Positions 62,177 through 64,000 of a stretch of 64,000 nt of DNA are shown piece after piece. The notes under the pieces were generated by a model that was not told where the DNA came from, ran no database searches, and worked only from the letters and a program-made list of their open reading frames with translations. Made by a program: the position numbers and the translations under genes. Each line of letters starts with the position of its first letter. The stretch's first letter is position 1. This DNA is from an uncultured Aquimarina sp. GTDB lineage: Bacteria > Bacteroidota > Bacteroidia > Flavobacteriales > Flavobacteriaceae. The stretch covers positions 487,576 through 551,575 of the forward strand of contig CANMSL010000003.1 of NCBI GenBank assembly GCA_947500505.1, in the 5' to 3' direction.

Positions 62177-63418
62177 ATGCACAATGTTCTAATTATTGGT
62201 AGCGTATGGCCAGAACCGAATTCATCGGCCGCAGGAACCAGAATGTTACAATTAATACGGCTATTACTATCTGCAGGATGGAAAATTACTTTTGCCAGTA
62301 CTGCAGCAGAAAGTGATCACATGCATGATATTGAAGCGCTTGGAGTCTCAAAAACTAGTATTTTGATCAATGATCCTAGTTTCGATAACTATATTATCGA
62401 TTTAAAACCAAGCATTGTCCTATTTGATAGATTTATGATAGAAGAACAATTTGGATGGAGAGTTGCCAAGCACCTTCCGGATGCACTTCGAATTTTAAAC
62501 ACCGAAGATCTACACAGTCTTCGAAAAACGAGACAGAATACTTTTAAAACGGAGGACAAATTCAGTTATAAAGATTTAAAGAAAAGTGATATTACAAAAA
62601 GAGAAATAGCCAGTATCTATCGCTGCGATCTCTCTTTAATCATTTCTGATGCAGAAATAACTATTCTAAAAGAGCAATTTAAAATCAATAATGACCTTAT
62701 ATACTACCTGCCATTTTTATTAAATCCAATAACAGTAGAGACAAAAGACAACTGGCCAAGATTTGAAGAAAGAAAATATTTTATTACTATCGGTAATTTT
62801 CGCCACGAGCCCAATTGGGATAGTGTTCAATATCTAAAAACTACTATTTGGCCATTAATCAGAAAAAAATTACCAGAAACAGAGCTTCATATATACGGAG
62901 CATACCCCCCACCAAAAGCTACTGAATTGCATAATCCACAGCAAGGTTTTCATATCAAAGGCTGGACAAAAGATGCACAAAAAGTTATGAAACAGGCGCG
63001 TATATGCCTTGCTCCATTACGTTTTGGAGCAGGGATCAAAGGTAAACTCTCTGAAGCAATGCTTTGTGGAACTCCCAGTGTTACCACCACTATTGGCGCA
63101 GAAGGCATGCTTGGAGATGATTGTGACTGGAATGGCTTTATCAAAGATCAACCGGAAGAATTTGCAAGTGTAGCTGTGAGACTATATCAAAACCAAAACA
63201 TCTGGTACCAGGCACAACAAAATGGAATAGAAATCATAAATACCCTTTTTAAAGGGGAGGAATTTGGTAAACAATTCATCCATCAAATACTAAAACTAAA
63301 GAACAATCTCGAAGAACATCGTACTAAAAATTTTGTTGGCACGATGTTACAATATCACACCATGAGAAGCACAGAGTTTATGTCTCGCTGGATTGAAGAG
63401 AAGAACAAAGCTACTTAA
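62177..63418 (+). CDS. Glycosyltransferase (GT4-like)
   Basis: FHIKGWTKDAQKVMKQARICLAPLRFGAGIKGKLSEAMLCGTPSVTTTIGAEGM. Confidence 0.9.
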   Translation: MHNVLIIGSVWPEPNSSAAGTRMLQLIRLLLSAGWKITFASTAAESDHMHDIEALGVSKTSILINDPSFDNYIIDLKPSIVLFDRFMIEEQFGWRVAKHLPDALRILNTEDLHSLRKTRQNTFKTEDKFSYKDLKKSDITKREIASIYRCDLSLIISDAEITILKEQFKINNDLIYYLPFLLNPITVETKDNWPRFEERKYFITIGNFRHEPNWDSVQYLKTTIWPLIRKKLPETELHIYGAYPPPKATELHNPQQGFHIKGWTKDAQKVMKQARICLAPLRFGAGIKGKLSEAMLCGTPSVTTTIGAEGMLGDDCDWNGFIKDQPEEFASVAVRLYQNQNIWYQAQQNGIEIINTLFKGEEFGKQFIHQILKLKNNLEEHRTKNFVGTMLQYHTMRSTEFMSRWIEEKNKAT

Positions 63419-63442
63419 TTAAGTATTTTTTCTTTTTAAAAC

Positions 63443-63472
63443 AAAAAAAACCTCTCCACAAAAGTGGAGAAG
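63443..63472 (-). terminator. Rho-independent terminator of rpsT
   Basis: Minus strand TCTCCAC-tttt-GTGGAGAGG followed by TTTTTTTTG. Confidence 0.88.
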
Positions 63473-63505
63473 CTTATGTAATCGTTTAGTTTAGAAACTC
63501 TTTTC

Positions 63506-63754
63506 TTAAAGAGCAGCTACGTGTTTTGCTAATTTAGATTTTAGGTTAGCCGCTTTGTTATCGTGGATAATATTACGCTTAGCTAATCTATCAATCATAG
63601 AAACTACAGAAGGAAACAAAGTCTCAGCTTCTTTCTTATCAGCTTCACGTAATTTTTTGATAGCATTACGTGTAGTTTTGTGCTGATACTTATTTCTAAG
63701 ACGCTTAGTCTCACTGTTTCTAATTCTCTTTAATGCTGACTTATGATTTGCCAT
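63506..63754 (-). CDS. rpsT: 30S ribosomal protein S20
   Basis: [35 protein letters not shown]. Confidence 0.98.
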   Translation of the reverse strand: MANHKSALKRIRNSETKRLRNKYQHKTTRNAIKKLREADKKEAETLFPSVVSMIDRLAKRNIIHDNKAANLKSKLAKHVAAL

Positions 63755-63789
63755 CTTTTCTTTGTTAAATTTCTTTATTATAAAATTCG

Positions 63790-63861
63790 TAGCCCGTAGG
63801 GGAATCGAACCCCTCTTACCAGGATGAAAACCTGGCGTCCTAGCCGATAGACGAACGGGCC
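63790..63861 (-). tRNA. tRNA-Glu(TTC)
   Basis: GGCCCGTTCGTCTATCGGCTAGGACGCCAGGTTTTCATCCTGGTAAGAGGGGTTCGATTCCCCTACGGGCTA; anticodon loop TTTTCAT. Confidence 0.97.
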
Positions 63862-63929
63862 ATTTTCCTTTTTCAAGGATTGCAAATTTATAGCTTTCAC
63901 TCTAAACTTGCAATTAATTTTTTAATTCG

Positions 63930-64000
63930 TAGCCCGTAGGGGAATCGAACCCCTCTTACCAGGATGAAAACCTGGCGTCCTAGCCGATAGACGAACGGGC
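63930..64000 (-). tRNA. tRNA-Glu(TTC), second copy, cut by window end
   Basis: Identical to the copy at 63790 over the 71 nt visible. Confidence 0.95.

Overview
This 64 kb window is an AT-rich chromosomal segment from a Bacteroidota member, most likely Flavobacteriaceae. Supporting signs are a T9SS C-terminal sorting domain, TAnnTTTG -7 promoter motifs, DUF1800/DUF1501 genes and flavobacterial-style intergenic repeats. Most of it is housekeeping: trpBA, pyc, TRAP transporter genes, rluD-type synthase, ddl, coaD, pyrE, birA, rsfS, ftsH, cdsA, psd, valS, murB, lipA, gap, lpxK, rpsT and two tRNA-Glu. I found no CRISPR array, prophage, transposase or rRNA. The main points for a second look are: (1) a translationally coupled operon of an Lgt homologue, a COG1964/tetraether-synthase-like radical SAM protein and a small two-TM protein (32.3-34.7 kb); (2) an unannotated VOC/glyoxalase pseudogene behind coaD with four in-frame stops and no frameshift; (3) a REP-like palindrome apparently absorbed in frame into a uracil-DNA-glycosylase-family gene; (4) a SulP transporter with a hydrophilic insert of about 90 aa; (5) an MBOAT-SGNH-SGNH O-acylation cassette with an atypical GGSH nucleophile block; (6) two TACGGTnnnnnCCGTA-type palindromes in long non-coding gaps. 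All calls come from reading the sequence; no database search was run.
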